A model generated the notes under the pieces. The model saw only the letters and a list, made by a program, of their open reading frames with translations. It made no database searches and had not been told where the DNA came from. From Enoplosus armatus (Eukaryota; Chordata; Actinopteri; Centrarchiformes; Enoplosidae): DNA of 64,000 bases. Shown one piece after another: positions 1 through 11,503 of this stretch. Position 1 is the first letter of the stretch. Each line of letters begins with the position of its first letter. The translations under genes and the position numbers were made by a program. The stretch is from the NCBI RefSeq assembly GCF_043641665.1, contig NC_092181.1, positions 4,636,921 through 4,700,920 on the forward strand, in the 5' to 3' direction.

Positions 1-2817
1 GCCTTTTTATGTCCTCTGCATAGCAAATAGATACACACACACACACACACACACACGCTCACACTCACAAACGAAGGCACACGCTAATGCATCATAACTT
101 CCCCCCAGCTATCGGGCTGTACGTTCTAATCAATACTCTCCCCTTCACCTCTGCTCAATCAACCACACACACATACACAGAGTCAATCAGCCTCTACCTG
201 CCGAAGGGAGCTGGCTCTTGTAGTGGAATCCATCCCTGTGGTGTTTGACTAGTTTGGCTCCTGTGTTTTTGTTGATGAGGATCTTGAGACAGCATCGCTT
301 CCTGTAGGGATGGTAGATAGGATTCAGTTGACTGAGTGTGCTAATGCCTTTACAAACTGAGTGCTTTACAGGGGATCTGATGCAATGGGAGGTAATCTGT
401 CTGAGTCTGAACATGCTGTGCGCTTTAACTTCAGATTCCAACACACCCAACAGGAAACAGAACAGGAAAGCCCTTACTGGCCCTGTCTACACCTGGCATT
501 AACAAGTGGACAGCACTAAGTACGTCAGTTCACACCAGACGTGTCTCGAGTGACCACTTGTTATCAGATCTCACTTCCCCGCTCCATATGCACATAAACA
601 CATACATAACTTATGTTTGCAAAGACCAAATACGTTGTTGTTTTTAACCTGAATTTGAAGAATTTACTGTTTATCAGACCACAAATGAGACAAGGATTAA
701 ATTGGAAAAACAATAGATGCTGCCAGAGCGTAGTGTTTCTGGGGGCCGTGCCAACGTCCTCTTTGGTCTCTTCGCCCTGCTATGATGTCCGTACTGAGAA
801 TACCGAGCTAGACACATAGTGCCATAAAATGTTACGCACTTCTCGCGGGAGATCGTTCTTGCTACATAGCAAGTTACATAGTGCAAGAACAGGCGTTCTT
901 ATTACTCCCTATTACGAGTCAGTGTACCATCTAAATGAATTTGAAGGTAAAATAGTTACATAATGTTGCTTTAAGTTTGAATCAATCCGAAAACAAAACA
1001 TTATCTCTCTCTCTGTAAACTGTAAACTACAGTAGCAGAATGTGGTGTATCAAGGAGTATATGTAACATGTTGCATGAGGGACTGGCTTGCGCAGTACTG
1101 AACCCTGTGTTGAGAAAACAAGTTGAAATGAGAATTGGCTTCCTCCTTGCTATCTGTTTTGCCGTCTGTTCTCATTCCCCTTGCTCCAGTTAACTTCTCC
1201 TTGTGTACCAACCTCTACTCTGCCCCCTCGTTCTGTCTCTCTCAGACAGTGAAGGGAATTGCTCTGGGTCACTCTGTCTCACTCCTTCCCTTATCAGCTC
1301 TCTCCATTCCTCTGCTCCATCCCCCTTGTTCGAGAGGCTGTTGATTCAAACTTCTCTTTTCTGTCTATCAGCCTCTGTCTCTGTTGCTACCATTGGCAGT
1401 GCCAAACATCGTCCTCTTATGCAGTCGAACGTTCAGAGCTCTGAGCTGATAGATCCACCGAGTTACTGTGGGAGGCTGTGTTGTGCAGCTCAAGTACAAA
1501 TACCACTTAATGCTCTGAGCATCCAGCAAATGCTGCTGTCATCTGCATCTTTTAGAGCGAGTTACAATGAGTAACAGGGAAAAGGTTCGGTGTCTTGCTC
1601 AAGGACAATTCGACGGGACGTATAGCTCTTGACGAGCGTGCTGGCTGTCAGTACAATCAAGTTTGCAAACTTTAGGCCACTGCAGAGTCTCTGAACAGTC
1701 TGACTACTAGACTTATCCATTAGTCATTGTGTATTTTCAACTGAGGAGTGAGGTCGAACCAAACTGAATTACACATCATACATTTAGTGCTCTACAACTG
1801 CAAAACTTGCACAGTGTGTTTTCTGTAATTGTCTACTGAAGAGACCTGATATCTCCCAGCTGTCTGCACTTATACGGCGGCTGGTGTGTGTAAGTGAAAG
1901 CACTGTTCCTTCATTGCACCGTCTCCTTCTCGGCATGAGCGTCACTCTTTAACTGACTATTATGTCTTGTGCCTGGCTGCACAAAGCGCTCCGAGCTCAG
2001 CTCGTCTCCCCTGGCAATTGTTCTGTCTGAGGTGATTATGTCAGCATGATCATTTTGTCAGCCTCGTGAGCTTAGACGCATTCGCTCGGCCATGACCAGC
2101 TGTCAGTCCAGGGTTGACAGTGTGTGTGTGTCTGACGCATAGGCCTGGATTTTTTCTTCCACTTGCTTTTGAGGCTCTGGAGAGGTAGTTCACTTTGTTC
2201 ATGCATGACTGAGTCTTTGTATGTTCTTAAACATGTGAGACTTGGAAGAGGATGACATCGATGCACACATCTGTCTGTGCACATGAATATTACATGCATG
2301 TGAGCTAACTAGCCATATAATTAGGGCTGCATCACAGTGGCACAGAGTCCTCGGTAGCGTCCTCAAATTGCTTGTTTTGTGCTTATTTAGCATAGCTACG
2401 TTCAAGTCAACGTTACGTCCCGCCTGCCTAATCCGTCACGATACGGACGTTAGATACTCTCGAAATGCCGTTTCATCTCACCGTAAGCGCAAAAATATGC
2501 TTTGCATTTGTGTTTACGTGCATAAAGTACAAGCTGTTACGCGGCCTATGGGGACAGCTGGTCTGTCAGAGGCCTTTGAGATGGATAAAGAAAAAACATG
2601 ACGCCTCCCATGTAGATATGCGTTTCGTCAATTTTCCTTTATATTAATCAATTATCAAAATTGTTGCCAAAGCAGGTTAGTTTATTGTTAATCTACTAAT
2701 TTAAGCACTACTCATATCCATACTACTATATATTTTCATAAACACTATACTATTTCCTCTCCCAAACTTTCATCCTCTCACTTCTGTCCTCATACTTTCT
2801 TCTCTGGCTCCTTCCAG
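1..2817. other. Upstream flank or intron 1 of chrnb3
   Basis: No confident exon is seen. A (CA)12 microsatellite occupies about 33-56. About 475-600 reads like a dispersed fish repeat (it begins near 'ctgtctacacctggcatt'), and 1585-1625 carries a short fragment ('gtcttgctcaaggac') of another dispersed family that recurs near 31990. The signal-peptide exon of chrnb3 should lie here or left of the window. One candidate, ATG at 1128, opens a short hydrophobic reading frame of 21 codons, but its possible donors are poor. Confidence 0.5.
1128..1188 (+). CDS. Weak candidate signal-peptide exon for chrnb3
   Basis: ATG at 1128 is followed by MRIGFLLAICFAVC and a few polar residues, a plausible signal-peptide shape. 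Ending at 1188 gives the phase (one spare base) that exon 2 needs. The donor there would be A|gttaac, which is poor, and nothing else supports it. The real exon may lie outside the window. Confidence 0.15.
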
Positions 2818-2969
2818 CTCAGGAAGACTTTGTGTCGCTGGCCGAGATGGAGGATTCCTTGTTGCGGAACCTTTTCAGGGGTTACCAGAAGTGGGTGCGG
2901 CCTGTCCAGCACGCCAATGACACCATCACTGTACGCTTTGGACTCAAGATCTCACAGCTGGTTGATGTG
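2818..2969 (+). CDS. chrnb3: chrnb3 exon 2 (mature N-terminus)
   Basis: This 152-bp exon starts after the pyrimidine-rich acceptor ...cttccag and ends at ...GTTGATGTG before gtgagg. The first two bases complete a split codon; 50 codons follow, including [20 protein letters not shown] and [11 protein letters not shown], the N-terminal helix and first strands. NDT is a potential N-glycosylation site. The donor interrupts LVDV/DEKNQ, the usual nAChR intron position. Confidence 0.92.
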
Positions 2970-4334
2970 GTGAGGAAACAACACCCAGATATGCCAACAC
3001 ACAGGAAGCAAATAGCGTATAGAAATGTCAAGTTATTTCAAGTTTCATTTATAGAGAATTCTAGGCTGTGTTTAGAAGCACATGTGAAGTAAGGCTCATA
3101 CATGCTCCACACACACCTGCATGAATACTACCTTTGTGAAATGTATCATGCTCAATTTTCTTTGTTTAAAAGTCTATGGTCATCTTTAAGGCCACAGTTT
3201 GTGCTGTTGTGGTTCCTGTTACTGTGTTGAATGGGAAAGGGAGTACATTTTTACAAAAGGAATAAAAAAAAGGGAAGTGAATGGAAAATGAGTAGGCCAT
3301 TTTTGTCACGAATTCCTAGCAAAATAAATATGCACGTTGTTTTTATTTATGTGGAGGTATTTGAACGGCTGCATCTTATTTGTATGCAGCCTGTGAGCTT
3401 ACTTTGCATTTATATATAGTTATATTGACAGAGAGAGAACGGAAGAAGGAAAATCAATCAAATCAGACCGGCCTTTGAAAAGTCTAAACTAGATGTTGCT
3501 AAAGCCCACAAATTGACAAAAAGATGATAAAATACAGAGGACATGACCTCAAAGTCTCGATGGTAGCGCCGACTCTGTCCTTGCCATGCATTATGTATTA
3601 TATTAATATTGGATATATGAGGGTGTTTTAAACTGTCTCTGCAGAGATCACATCCTGAGCAAAGTGGTACCAGACATAGAGGCTCTAATGCTTCCAGGAG
3701 ACCGACCCAGCGTCTTAAGCCGCGTGTACCTGTTAAGGAAGCTCTCTGCAGAAATTAAAATGGCCTTATGTAACATGGTTAATAAAATCTTGTTATAGTC
3801 TTCTGAGGATCAGGGGGGTTATGTTTTGGAACGAGAGAGGAAAGGAAGGAAAGGAGGAAGGAGGGGAGGAAGTGAAACCCACTATCACTGAGGCGCATGA
3901 GAATATAGAGGACGGGTGATTATGTTGAAAGAAGCAAGAGGCAAGGGAGGGAATAGAAGGAAGTCCATGAAAAGAGACCGTTCAGAGGTGGCTCATCATC
4001 TGTTTAGGACTGGACAGAAGGTTATTATTTAATGTTAAGGGCAGGGGAAGACAAATACAAAGACAGAGAAAGGTAGGTTAGGAGTGTGAGAGATGGAAAG
4101 GGGTGGCTATTAAGGGAGGTCAGCAGAGGAGCTACAGCACAGAAGCTACACCAAGGACAGAAGTGTAAAGATAAACGAGGAGGAGGAGAAGGAGCTGAGG
4201 GATTTAAAGGGCCAAAGACAGGAAGAGAAGAAAGGTTAAAAGAGAGGTCCAAAGTGGTCTTTCACAGCAGCAGAGGAAGTAATGAGGCCATCAGGCTGAG
4301 AGGAACCAGAACGCATATATTATTTACACAAGGA

Positions 4335-4367
<33 letters not shown>

Positions 4368-7300
4368 AAAGCTGCTCCCACAACTCCACAGAGGGCCACA
4401 TTTTTGACTACATCAGCATTTGATGTTCGTTCTTCTGCCACGCAGAAGTAACATTTAGAAGAGTGCCATCTTGTGGTAGTCTAACTAAACTGCTGTGATC
4501 AACCCCCCCCCCCCCCCTCACCTCAGGTCAATTCTTGTTCAGAGAGGATGGGTATGCAATCAGGTCTGCCTCTGCGCCCCTCGAGAGCAGACAAACTACA
4601 AAATCTATTCCATAGATTTTCTCTCTAGTTTTTATGTTTCTGCAAGGCTTTTCCTGCACATAAAGTCAACAGCTTCCATTGAAAACCTTTCTGACTTCCA
4701 CAAATTCATTACCGTCTTCGTCCTCCTCTCATTCCTTTCCATCAGTCTCTCTCCATTCCCCCCTCTCTCTCTCTTGTTTTGATACAGGATATGTCAATAC
4801 TTCATACTGAGCAAATGAGGCAGCAGTGCCTGTATTAGTATTGTCAGTGATTTTGGTCACTGAACAGTAACTTGCGCTTCTCTCGCTCATTAAATGCTCT
4901 AGATGTACCCTCAAGCAAGGCACTTAACCCCCGAGCCGTTCCACTGTGCTTTCTTAGTGGCAAGCAACAGAAGCAATTAACCCACTTTGAAAAAAGAAAT
5001 CTTCCTTTCTAACTAGGTTTAAATACTTTCTTTCATCCCAACTTTTTGTCTCCAGCTCCTGGTTTGCGCCTCACCTCCTCATTAGCCTCTCTTATCTTGC
5101 ACAGTGAGCACCACTAAGATGTATAAATAGTGAACAAAACTTCTTCCCTGTCTTCCTGCAGGATGAAAAGAACCAGCTGATGACTACAAATGTCTGGCTC
5201 TGGCAGGTAAAAATGAACACTTCCATTTGTAAATACTGGATCTTCTGTTGTTGTGAGGTTTCTCCATATGTGTGCAGCGGTTTGGTTCTCCGTGACTGGA
5301 GGGATTAGGCTATGATCTATTACTTTTAACACAGTTTGGTAGAGTATGATTCATTAGCTGCAATGTGAGACTGTAGCCTATATAAAATGTACAATGCCAC
5401 ACATTGTGGTGTAGTATGATTTAGTAGAAGAGCTCACAAATCTGCTGTAAATCTTTTTAATATACACATATTGCAACCAAAGCAATATGAAGAGACATAC
5501 AATATTTATCAAACTAAAACTGCTAAAAGTGAAATGTTGGATTTCTACTTAAGAGAGCTCCAAAGGTCACTTAACTTAAGAGTAGATCCTAGATGACTGC
5601 AGCACAGAGACAGACAGAGGTGAGCTCACACCTTCGGAGACCTGTTTTGGAAAGACAAGATATAGTTGGTCATAAAGAACAATATGTTAGCTGAAGCAAA
5701 ATATATAATTCAGATGAGCCTACTATTTGTTTTGTTCTTGTTGTCATTTCAGCCAGTTTCCTAGTATTAACCCCTATTCAACAATTCCTATTCCATATTA
5801 TACATCTATTAGATTGTTGTAAATTTCACATGATGATTGATATTGGGGATATTAAATGTTTTACACAAATAACATTAATTTAAACAATGTATTTTCTTTT
5901 GTAGAACAATATATATATATATAAAAATATATCCTTGTCTCTGACTGGCTACTCCTGCTCAGACAAGAGCATACATGTGATTAGTCATGTGATCACTTGG
6001 AAGTTGCTTGCTAAATGTGTCTTATTCTTTCACTTTCAGTTCAGTATTCACCTTCTTTTACTCCAGTGTTGTTTCTTCAGAGCTGAATGTGTGTGATTCT
6101 TAGGAGTTTGATAAATATAATCTAAACATAACATTTAAGGGTGGTATCAACAAAATAAAATGATATAGCAACATCAAAATAAATACACATTCGTCTGTGA
6201 AAATAAAGAATTTCACATAATAATAAATAAAATCTTGAATAAAAGGTATCATATCACATTGGGACTGCTTCTTTTAACTTATCAGTAGACTTTGAATTTG
6301 TTTGGGGGACTGGGGACGACCACGCAATGAAAAACATAGTTTCCATTCACGTTGTGCAGTTAGCAGTCTGGTGCTGTCCATGGTGCTGAAATGGAAAAGA
6401 TGCCCTTTTAAGACTTATTAAGCTTTCCTATGTCATGTGTCTTTCACACCTACATTATGGGATCATACTAAAATCTGATTTATCTGATTGTTTTACTTAT
6501 CATGCATTGTTATTTATTAATTTAAAGGAGTGGGTTGACGTGAAGCTGAAGTGGAACCCAGATGACTATGGCGGTATTACCTCCATCAGAGTGCCTTCGG
6601 AGACTATATGGCTGCCTGACATCGTCCTGTATGAAAAGTGAGTTACGGAGCACTCACACACATCAGGAGCACATTCTGAGGCTGTGCCTGATAACTCTGA
6701 TGCCCATTACTAAACTAAATCAGTTTTCTCTTCCACTTCATTCTTCCCCTTTGTGTTCTTTCACATCTTACCTTGCCTGGTCTTTATGACTTTTTCCTCA
6801 CCACCTCATCCTTTCCCCTTCTTTCCCATCTTCTCCCAGTGCGGACGGTCGCTTTGAGGGTTCTCTGATGACCAAAGCCATTGTGCGCTGGGATGGTACC
6901 ATAACATGGACTCCACCTGCCAGCTACAAGTCCTCCTGCACCATGGACGTCACCTTCTTCCCCTTTGACCGACAGAACTGCTCCATGAAGTTCGGCTCCT
7001 GGACTTACGATGGAAACATGGTGGACCTGGTCCTGGTGGATCACTATGTGGACCGCAAAGACTTCTTCGATAACGGCGAATGGGAGATCCTCAATGCCAC
7101 AGGGGTCAAGGGCAGCAGGAGGGATGGGGTGTACTGGTACCCGTTTGTCACCTACTCCTTCATCCTCAAGAGATTGCCCTTGTTCTACACCCTCTTCCTC
7201 ATCATCCCATGCCTCGGCCTCTCCTTTCTGACGGTGCTGGTGTTTTATTTGCCATCAGACGAAGGAGAGAAACTGTCACTTTCCACATCTGTGCTGGTGT

Positions 7301-9750
7301 CACTCACTGTGTTCCTCCTGGTCATAGAAGAAATCATCCCTTCGTCCTCAAAGGTGGGTTTCCTAAGGGGGTTTAACCCGAAGCCTATGTTCATTTTGAA
7401 GTTTCTACTGGGCTGTATTTTCTAAATCTATCCTGCTTTTTCCTGTGTTCAGTTATCCTAATTGTAATCTTAATTGCAGCATGCTCTAATTAACACAGAT
7501 CACAGCCACAGCCCTCTCAATTACCTGCAGCTTAAACTGCATGTCAACTCATTTAACAAGCTATTGACTTCAGATGCATCTTAGTCCAATACAGAACTTG
7601 TCAGAAAAGCAGAGCTCAAGACGACAATGACTGCGTCTAAAATCACTGACTTCACTATGCTGTATACTCCACTACTTCATATTCTCTATTGAGGATCATT
7701 TTATACTCTGTGTGGAGTATGGAAGAATCAAATGATCCCACAATGTAACAAGATGCAAAAGACACTAACAAACCTTTCACTACCATCATGGGTGACCTGA
7801 ATAATGTCTGGGGGATTAACTGACTTTGGTGATCCTCTGACTTTTCATCAACTATTAGATGGATTGCCTTGAAATTTACTGCAGATATTCAAGTTTCCTA
7901 GAGGATAAATTGTAATGACTTTCCTTTAGTGTCACCATAAACACAGTTGACAGTTTTGTCTGTGAGTGAAATATCTTGACAATCATTGGATGGATTGCTG
8001 TGAAATTTGCTACAGATATTCAAGGTCGCCACAGGCTCATTAACTTTTCATTCAGCACGATCTTCAGGTCGAAGTTTAAATTTGTCCAATACTTTGGTTT
8101 ATGACCAAATTACTCCCACCAGCCTCAGCTGTACTTTGTGTTTAGTGCTTACTGATAACTTGGTAAACATCACAATGTTAAAAATGTAGTTGTGCACGTT
8201 ATAGGATGATGATGTTAGCACTTAGCTCTAAGCACTGTTGTGTCTGAGCCACGAGCAAGGCTGTAGACAACAGTGAATCGTGAATGAATGCGTTCTTTAG
8301 ATTATGTTAATAAACTGCTACAAACTAATCAAGATTTGTAACATCATAATTCTATAATATACATTAATACTTTGAAAGGGGCTATTCAAAAAATAAGGCC
8401 GATGGATCGCATTGGTAACCATTACATTTGTGTGTCTGCAGGTGATCCCACTGATCGGAGAATACCTGCTCTTCATCATGATCTTCGTCACTTTCTCCAT
8501 CATCGTCACCGTCTTTGTCATTAACGTCCACCACCGTTCCTCTGCTACTTACCACCCCATGGCCCCCTGGGTAAAGAGCCTCTTCCTTCAGAAACTGCCC
8601 AGACTGCTGTGTATGAGGGGGCACACTGACAGGTAATACAGGATCAACTGTAGTTAAAGGAATGGTGTTTATTGTTAGAGGAGAAGATTAGCTTAGCTTA
8701 GCATAAAGAGACATGGGGAAACAGCTAGCCTGTTAAGTAGCGAAGCAGTTGGCAGGCAATTGGCTGAGACTCCGAATTGTTATTTTCACACTTCGGTTTT
8801 CATATGGATTAAACAAACAATATATAATGTGTTAGTGAGCTTTAGATGTACTGGTAGGTGTTATCTCTGGACAGAGCCAGGCTAGCTGTTTACCCCAGTT
8901 TCCAGTCCAGGCTAGGCTAAGCTAATAATAGTTTCCTTGTGGTAGCTTCATATTTAGCGTACAAACATGAGAGTGGTATCAATCTTCTCGTTCCAACTCT
9001 CGCCAAGAAAGCAAATAAGCGTATTTCCCAAAATGTCATACTAATCTAATATCTTCCAGTACACTTGAGATAATACATATGTAAAATGAATTAAACAGTT
9101 CGTGTCCGTTATCCTCAGATACCACTTTCCAGACATGGAGATGCGCAGCCCGGAGCTGAAGCCCCGCAGAGGTGTAGGGAGGAGGGGCGTTCCTGGCCAC
9201 AGTGGTGGCCAGCAGAGAGGCCCCCTCGCAGGCAAGGAGGACGAGAACCAAGCCTGGCTGGCCATGCTGGAGAAAGCCACGAGTTCAGTTCGCTACATCA
9301 GCCGTCACATCAAAAAGGAGCACTTCATACGAGAGGTGTGGGAGTGGGCAGGCATGAGGGGGAAGGCGTGGAATGAAAGTCTTTGCATGCATGTGTATTA
9401 CATCCTCTTTGAATTTTTTATACTGGAACAGCATCTTGCTCGTTAACATTTCATCCCCTATTTATGTCTCATTTGCTCCATAGCCGCTTATCAAAATGAC
9501 ACAAAGTAGTTCTTGCGTCCTGAATGAGGGATGCTTTCACTGTGACAAGCGTGGCTTGAGGCTGACACAGATTCTCACCTGTGGACCCTTCTCTTTTGTT
9601 TCCTCCTGTCTCATTTAGGTTGTTCAAGACTGGAAGTTCGTGGCTCAGGTGTTGGACAGGATTTTCCTGTGGGCCTTCCTCACGGTGTCAATACTGGGGA
9701 CTGTCCTAATCTTCACCCCTGCTCTGCAGATGTACCTCAGCACACCTTGA
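2818..9750 (+). CDS. chrnb3: Nicotinic acetylcholine receptor subunit beta-3 type (exons 2-8 of the gene)
   Basis: Seven exons (2818-2969, 5162-5206, 6528-6637, 6840-7353, 8442-8632, 9119-9335, 9619-9750) join in phase into 1361 coding bases, about 453 residues, ending at TGA 9748-9750. The protein is a pentameric ligand-gated cation channel subunit of neuronal plasma membrane. Visible in order: extracellular domain with [13 protein letters not shown], loop [17 protein letters not shown], the Cys loop (C-T-M-D...Q-N-C), M1, M2 with [13 protein letters not shown]3, a short cytoplasmic loop, and M4 ([13 protein letters not shown]). Loop C reads [10 protein letters not shown] and has no adjacent cysteine pair, so this is a non-alpha auxiliary subunit. 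That also separates it from alpha5, whose loop C has SCCWYPY. From family knowledge, beta3 joins alpha6- or alpha4-containing receptors as the fifth subunit. The signal-peptide exon is not found with confidence. It lies upstream on the same strand as chrna8. Subunit class is well supported; which fish duplicate (3a or 3b) is unknown. Confidence 0.93.
2970..5161 (+). other. chrnb3 intron 2
   Basis: This gene-free intron holds purine-rich sequence (about 3820-4260), a (CA)14 tract at 4334-4361 and a 15-base C run at 4503-4517. A short open stretch at 3646-3797 is flanked by ctgcag, but I recognise no protein in it. Confidence 0.6.
5162..5206 (+). CDS. chrnb3: chrnb3 exon 3 (45-bp loop D exon)
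   Basis: Fifteen codons, [15 protein letters not shown], lie between acceptor ...cttcctgcag and donor gtaaaa. The 45-bp length and phase 0/0 are typical of exon 3 in nicotinic receptor genes. It carries the loop D tryptophan (NVW) of the complementary binding face. Confidence 0.92.
5207..6527 (+). other. chrnb3 intron 3
   Basis: A/T-rich intron with a short TA run near 5910-5922. No coding segment or recognisable repeat family was seen. Confidence 0.5.
6528..6637 (+). CDS. chrnb3: chrnb3 exon 4 (loop A exon)
   Basis: This 110-bp exon encodes [16 protein letters not shown] and then [16 protein letters not shown], ending in a split AA-T (Asn) codon at donor gtgagt. The acceptor is an A/T-rich ...tttaaag with a weak pyrimidine tract. 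The 110-bp size is the standard exon 4 length, and the phase matches exon 5 exactly. Confidence 0.92.
6840..7353 (+). CDS. chrnb3: chrnb3 exon 5 (Cys loop, M1, M2)
   Basis: The large 514-bp exon codes from NADGRFEG to IIPSSSK. It holds the signature Cys loop (two Cys 13 residues apart, with N-C-S glycosylation at the second), the loop B tryptophan in GSWTYDG, a cysteine-free loop C, M1 ([19 protein letters not shown]) and M2. Keeping this region in one exon, instead of the four that alpha7/alpha8 genes use, is the arrangement of the heteromeric neuronal subunit genes. Position 9' of M2 is Val where most subunits have Leu. Confidence 0.95.
7790..8260 (-). repeat. Dispersed repeat family B, copy 1 (chrnb3 intron 5)
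   Basis: The reverse complement shares long blocks with about 11940-12395 and 46115-46400. Shared landmarks on that strand are 'aaagtacagctga', 'tatttggtcataaacc', 'agtattgga' and the 'cacaattcatcc...gacatgaatgtctgta' region. In this copy the sub-unit with 'gatggattgc...gaaattt' appears twice. No coding potential. It is an unclassified non-autonomous element. Confidence 0.65.
8442..8632 (+). CDS. chrnb3: chrnb3 exon 6 (M3 and start of cytoplasmic loop)
   Basis: This 191-bp exon begins [19 protein letters not shown] (M3) and continues through [18 protein letters not shown] to MRGHTD, with the MX-helix region [10 protein letters not shown]. Acceptor ...gtctgcag, donor gtaata. It ends in a split AG-A (Arg) codon completed by the next exon. 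Confidence 0.93.
8654..9040 (+). mobile_element. Fold-back MITE family A, copy 1
   Basis: Begins at TTAA (8654-8657) followed by AGGAATGGTG. It shares the landmarks of the family: 'ttagcttagcttagcataaag', 'aaacagctagcctg', 'gctaggctaagcta', 'gagagtggtatcaatcttct' and 'aataagcgtatttcccaaaa'. It fills most of chrnb3 intron 6. The 3' end is degenerate after 9040. No transposase is encoded. Confidence 0.75.
9119..9335 (+). CDS. chrnb3: chrnb3 exon 7 (cytoplasmic M3-M4 loop)
   Basis: This 217-bp exon encodes the variable intracellular loop. It opens with [15 protein letters not shown], has an Arg/Gly-rich stretch ([11 protein letters not shown]), then the conserved amphipathic MA helix [20 protein letters not shown] before HFIRE. 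Acceptor ...tatcctcag, donor gtgtgg. The loop is short, as expected for beta3. Confidence 0.9.
9619..9750 (+). CDS. chrnb3: chrnb3 exon 8 (M4 and C-terminus)
   Basis: This 132-bp terminal coding exon reads [18 protein letters not shown], then the M4 helix ([18 protein letters not shown]) and a short tail QMYLSTP before TGA. Acceptor ...tcatttag. The [14 protein letters not shown] block just before M4 is a beta3/alpha5 hallmark. Confidence 0.93.
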   Translation, partial: VVQDWKFVAQVLDRIFLWAFLTVSILGTVLIFTPALQMYLSTP

Positions 9751-9839
9751 TGATCACACACACAAACTCAAGAATGCTCTCCAACAGCTCATTCCTATTG
9801 TCCAGTTTGTCTTTTGGTTGTGATTTATTGATGAAGCTC

Positions 9840-9845
9840 AATAAA
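9840..9845 (+). promoter_or_regulatory. Poly(A) signal of chrnb3
   Basis: AATAAA lies 90 bp after the chrnb3 stop codon, on the coding strand. It is the first canonical signal after the stop and would give a very short 3' UTR. Downstream processing sites were not tested. Confidence 0.6.
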
Positions 9846-10299
9846 ACATTCACACTGTATATTTCTATTGTGGAAACAAACTTTTACCTCCCTACAGAAT
9901 GGTCTGCAACCTGTAATGATTACTGGAAACTGTAATGTTCCAGATGCAACTTGTTATTCATTTTAAGGTGCATGCACAGGAGTGCAAAGGAGTGAAAGCA
10001 ATAAGCAGGTTATAGTAGCGTGTATAATTTGAATATCCATGTTTGTATAACTGTAACATTGTAATTATACATGCAACAACATGCACAATATCACATGTCA
10101 GTTGTTTTGTGTGTCACATGCACCATGTTGTCCAGCCAGCTGTACTCGACTGTAAGTGCTGTAATGATGATGATAATTAAAAGAAATCTGATGTACAAAA
10201 TCATATTTCCCGGTCCCTGTTTTCGAGACTAACTTGATGCTTCCAACCAGGCGAAGCAGGCAACTTCCCCGGGGAGGACGTATCTAGTATGGACTAGAG

Positions 10300-10569
10300 C
10301 AGTGGTTCCTAACCTGGGGGCTGAGACCCCCACAAGGGGTCACAAGATATTGAAAAAGATAGGAAAGCAGAAAAAAACATACTTTCCTTTAATCTTTGCT
10401 TTTTTTTCTTGTGAATTACCAGATAATTTCACCGCGAAAACGTATTCAGATAAAACGAGGGAAAAACGGTCACTCTTTCAGTAAACAAATCCAATCTGTG
10501 AAGAGGGGTCGCAAGCAGACATTGCTTCATTTGAAGGGGTCGCAAGCTAAAAAAGGTTGGGAACCACAT
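10300..10569. mobile_element. hAT-type MITE with intact 8-bp target duplication
   Basis: A 270-bp element starts CAGTGGTTCCTAACC and ends GGTTGGGAACCACAT, so the ends are inverted repeats. It is bounded by the direct repeat GACTAGAG at 10292-10299 and 10570-10577. An 8-bp duplication and CAGNGGTT-like termini are characteristic of hAT transposons. The interior, including 'ggggtcgcaagc' near the right end, has no transposase. Confidence 0.85.
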
Positions 10570-11464
10570 GACTAGAGCAGACCACGTGGAGTGGACCAAT
10601 TAGGTTGTGTTTTTTGGCTGTAATGACACAGTATCACCACTAAATGGCAGCAAACATCTTTTTTTCTTGCTTCACCTTCCCTGCTTCACAGAAATAATGA
10701 TGTGATAAGAACTGTTTCATATATGTTATATAAGTTAACAAGATAAAGACACATTACCTTGTCAGGATGCCATGGTACAGATCAGTATTCAGGCAATATG
10801 ACATGTTGTGGCCATGTTCTAATAGTAATGATGTATCTTCATTCACAGAATCAACCCAGATGAATAGCTGCATGGGAGAAAGTTACAATCATTCATTTCT
10901 AACAGAGCAGTACAGACATACAGGGAGAATTAAAAACCTGTTCAATGAGATTAGATACAACAGATAACATCTCTATGAAGTGTATAATGTCCAGTGTTGG
11001 TTGAGTTGGTTTGAGCACGTTTTGTCGGGATGAAATATTGTAGGTCATATAGCATTACACTTCCCTTCTGATCGGCTCTACTCAAGCTTCCCTGAGCCGT
11101 CTGCTTTGCTCGGGCACATCATCAGCAGTAATTACAAGAGGAGACATTGGCTCATTCATTTTCCCAGCTGGCTGGGTTTGTCTATCCAAAACCACTGATT
11201 GACTTGCTGTTGTTACTTCCTTGTCTAGCCTTCAGGCTTTTGTAACCCACCAAATATTGTTACAAGTGGAAATCCCCGGTGATATCATAGTGCGTTGTGT
11301 GCTTTGGCCTAGATTTTTAGGTAGACATGAGTTTGTTCTCTGACTTATTAAAAATGGCTGGCCTGCTCAAGTGAGAGCCTCTCCCCTGGTTCCCCTGCAC
11401 TTGAACAGTCTGACCTCAGCCCACTCTTCTATTATTCACAGCTACAGATCTGACTCGGGCAGAC

Positions 11465-11466
<2 letters not shown>

Positions 11467-11501
<35 letters not shown>
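11467..11501. repeat. (GT)n microsatellite
   Basis: About 17 GT units. Peptides translated from this tract on either strand are Cys-Val or His-Thr repeats and are not genes. Confidence 0.95.
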
Positions 11502-11503
<2 letters not shown>

